Assembly: GCA_029783825.1 (NCBI GenBank)
Contig: JAREIK010001718.1
Coordinates: 1,875,898 to 1,939,897, forward strand
Direction of reading: 5' to 3'
DNA: 64,000 bases
DNA from: Sapria himalayana
Lineage: Eukaryota; Streptophyta; Magnoliopsida; Malpighiales; Rafflesiaceae
Both the position numbers and the translations under genes were made by a program. Below the pieces are notes generated by a model. It did no database searches, had not been told where the DNA came from, and saw only the letters and a list, made by a program, of their open reading frames with translations. How positions within the stretch are numbered: position 1 is the stretch's first letter; each line of letters starts with the position of its first letter. Positions 62,067 through 64,000 of the stretch are shown in pieces.

Positions 62067-62625
62067 TTTTTATGTTTTTTATTTTTTCCTAAGTTTTTCT
62101 AGAGAGAGAAGCTTTAGAGAGAGAAAGTAAATAAAAACGTAAAATAAATTACCCGGTAAAAGCAATGAGGTCAGTCACGTGCAAGATGCACCGCAGGAAG
62201 CTCTGATGTTCAAAACTCAAGTTGAGTTTCACGAAAATCCAAGCCGAAATCAAAATCACGAGGCCCGAGAGAGAGATGCACGGTTTATGTGAGAGAGAGA
62301 AAATATTGAGAGGTTTTATGTTTTTGAAAAACATAAATGTTATAGGGAGGGAGTAGATTTTATAGGCTAAAGAATGTTTTTTTTAATAAAAAAAGATATT
62401 TTTTTATTATTTTATTGATTTTTTTTAATATTTTTAAGGGGCAGAATCACGAGGACCGTTGGATTCTGCCCCCTAGCCGTTGGAGGCGAATCCAACGGCT
62501 GAAAATCTGTGATGTTTGAATTTTTTTTTTTGGCCGTTGGGATTGGTGGGATCTAAGGCCGTCGGGTATCGGCAGTCAGGACTGCGGGTCGGGTCCAATC
62601 AGACCCGACCCGCGGTCTTTTTACC

Positions 62626-62646
62626 GGGGGGGGGGGGGGGGGGGGG
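62626..62646. repeat. Run of 21 G
   Basis: Uninterrupted G homopolymer in the right arm of hAT copy 4. Chance open frames run through it on both strands. Confidence 0.95.
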
Positions 62647-62886
62647 ACCAGGGGATGGCCGGACGGGTCACGCCACGCCACACGTGACACGCCGCCAGCG
62701 CCATGCATGCCTGCGTGAACCGGCACGGGACGGACCTGTGGCGGCGTGCCGTGCCAAGGCACGGCACGGCACGGGCTGTTCTTAACCCGGGCACGGTTTA
62801 AAAATGTGCCGGGCCGGCCCAGGCACGGCCGAACCGTGTCGTGCCTCGTGACGGGCCGTGCCGGCCCGGCACGTTTGACACCTCTA

Positions 62887-62894
62887 GTATGAAA
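62887..62894. repeat. hAT copy 4 right target-site duplication
   Basis: gtatgaaa, identical to 59218-59225. Confidence 0.97.
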
Positions 62895-64000
62895 TATGTG
62901 ACTTGGTGGAGTTGAAGATTAGAAATCAAATGAAAAGTAATGCAAGTCATAACATCTAACATGCTATGACTTAACAATACCTTTGAATACTTATAAATTA
63001 GTTTTAGATTCTATTCTTCAATGAAACTCTACACATAATCATTGTTATCTTTATACACCATGATAATACTACCTTATTAATATAATCCTTTTATTATGTC
63101 ATACATTTTCTTGGCTATGAAGATTGCTTGGAGTTGTAGCTAAACAGCTCAAAAAAATATCATGGCTATGACAATAATGTCATGTTGCAGCAACCAAGTG
63201 CCATATTAGTACTAAAAGCTATAGCAACTTCCAGTGTTAGTGAGTTTTCTTTTCCCAAATCACATAATCCTCAAGCTAAAGTTGTAGCTCTAATCTAGGG
63301 TCATGACTTTTGGCTACATAATATTACATAGAGCCAAACTCAACCGCAGCCAATATAACCTCCATGACTTTTGACTTAAGAGAGAAACCAAAGTCAAAGT
63401 CATCATTCTGCATTATGAATTTGTATTTAGAGACTAAATGCACATGACATGATAATATTCCAATCTCTTGACTAGTAGAGATAAGAAAACAAAGTCATCT
63501 CAAATTCAGTGTTCTTACTTTGTGTTATAAAAACCAAATGAGTCATAATGACTTTCCCAACATCATGGCCATCAAGCATAAGAATGAGACCATAGTCACC
63601 ACTCATACCTAGTTCCATCACTTTGTGTTATAGAATTGAAATGCCAAAGCCATAATTTTCATTCAGTACCATGACTTTCAATTAAATATTCTCACACCAA
63701 ATGCTCAAGTATATAAGGAAACCCCTAAAAAACCAAAAAATAGTCCAAGTAAGACATGAGAAAGATAACTCAAAAGGAACTAGAACTCTATTTATGAGGA
63801 GGTGGGTACACATTCTCTAACCCATTCTAGAGGCAAATCAAAGTAAAATTAAGTAAGTTTTGAGGAAATTAGTTTTAAAAATTAGATTCTCCTGAGTGTT
63901 GAAATTGGGGACCCAAAGTCATGCAAGATGAATTTCTACTTGTCTCATATATTATTCTTCCTAATTTTAGTCTAAAAGATAATTTATGGACAGTGTAATA
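62895..64000 (+). repeat. Gypsy family 1 3' LTR, part right of hAT copy 4, running off the window
   Basis: Continues the LTR begun at 59067. Blocks such as tgaaactctacacataat, accatgataatactacctta, ttggctatgaagattgcttgg and ctttgtgttatagaa match 7690-8400. About 63880-63961 matches the 8695-8761 border between the LTR's two halves. The second half would lie beyond the window. Confidence 0.8.

Larger units (their letters stand above)
59226..62886 (-). mobile_element. hAT copy 4, complete and youngest (3661 bp)
   Basis: Both termini are intact: TAGAGGTGTCAAACG at the left and its exact reverse at the right (15 bp perfect), flanked by a perfect 8-bp duplication. The GC-rich arms (59226-59505 and 62560-62886) are built from repeated GGCACGG/CCGTGCC words in both orientations, as expected of hAT subterminal transposase-binding repeats. 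The transposase lies on the minus strand. The insertion splits a Gypsy LTR. It is probably non-autonomous now, but its ends look competent for mobilisation by a related enzyme (inference). Confidence 0.97.

Noticed and set aside
61774..62130. 118-residue plus-strand open frame
   Set aside because: Antisense to the BED finger and N-terminus of the hAT transposase, which has clear domain matches on the minus strand.
62516..62785. Overlapping open frames on both strands with Gly/Pro runs
   Set aside because: They come from the G21 tract and the CpG-rich arm of hAT copy 4.

Overview
This window is repeat-rich nuclear DNA from a flowering plant. It is AT-rich and almost wholly made of decayed, nested transposable elements. 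I find no intact host gene, no rRNA or tRNA gene, no CRISPR array and no prokaryotic operon structure. The plant assignment rests on element types that occur together in angiosperms: Ty3/Gypsy elements of the chromodomain-less Athila/Tat type, a Ty1/Copia element with an initiator-Met-type primer site, an L1-type plant LINE, a tRNA-like SINE, and hAT elements coding for BED-finger (RICESLEEPER-like) transposases. A monocot such as a palm would fit, but that is only an impression.

Layout. 1-9.9 kb: remains of Gypsy family 1 in both orientations, including two ~1.3 kb LTR segments facing each other head to head, a head-to-head SINE-like pair, and an hAT element (copy 1) split into two inverted, complementary pieces. 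9.9-32.2 kb: two Gypsy family 2 elements in tandem that share the middle LTR. The first has gag, protease, RT and the start of RNase H, then an internal deletion that removes integrase. The second has gag, protease, RT, RNase H, integrase and a 3' ORF, with hAT copy 2 inserted after integrase. 32.2-38.0 kb: noncoding AT-rich DNA, a 156-bp duplication, then a degraded Copia element (primer site, protease, integrase). 38.1-43.4 kb: minus-strand Gypsy family 1 remains (gag, protease, LTR, primer sites). 44.4-64 kb: a plus-strand Gypsy family 1 element whose gag is split by a ~10 kb LINE. The LINE's endonuclease domain is itself split by hAT copy 3, and the Gypsy 3' LTR is split by hAT copy 4.

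Three of the four hAT copies have both termini and 8-bp target-site duplications (TSDs) that I could read directly. The nesting gives a relative history: Gypsy first, then LINE, then hAT. hAT copy 4 looks youngest: perfect TSD, 15-bp perfect terminal match, CpG-rich arms, and a transposase broken by only three stops and one small frameshift.

Every coding region here is a pseudogene. Boundaries marked by TSD, primer site or polypurine region are firm to a few bases. Other boundaries are good to tens or hundreds of bases.
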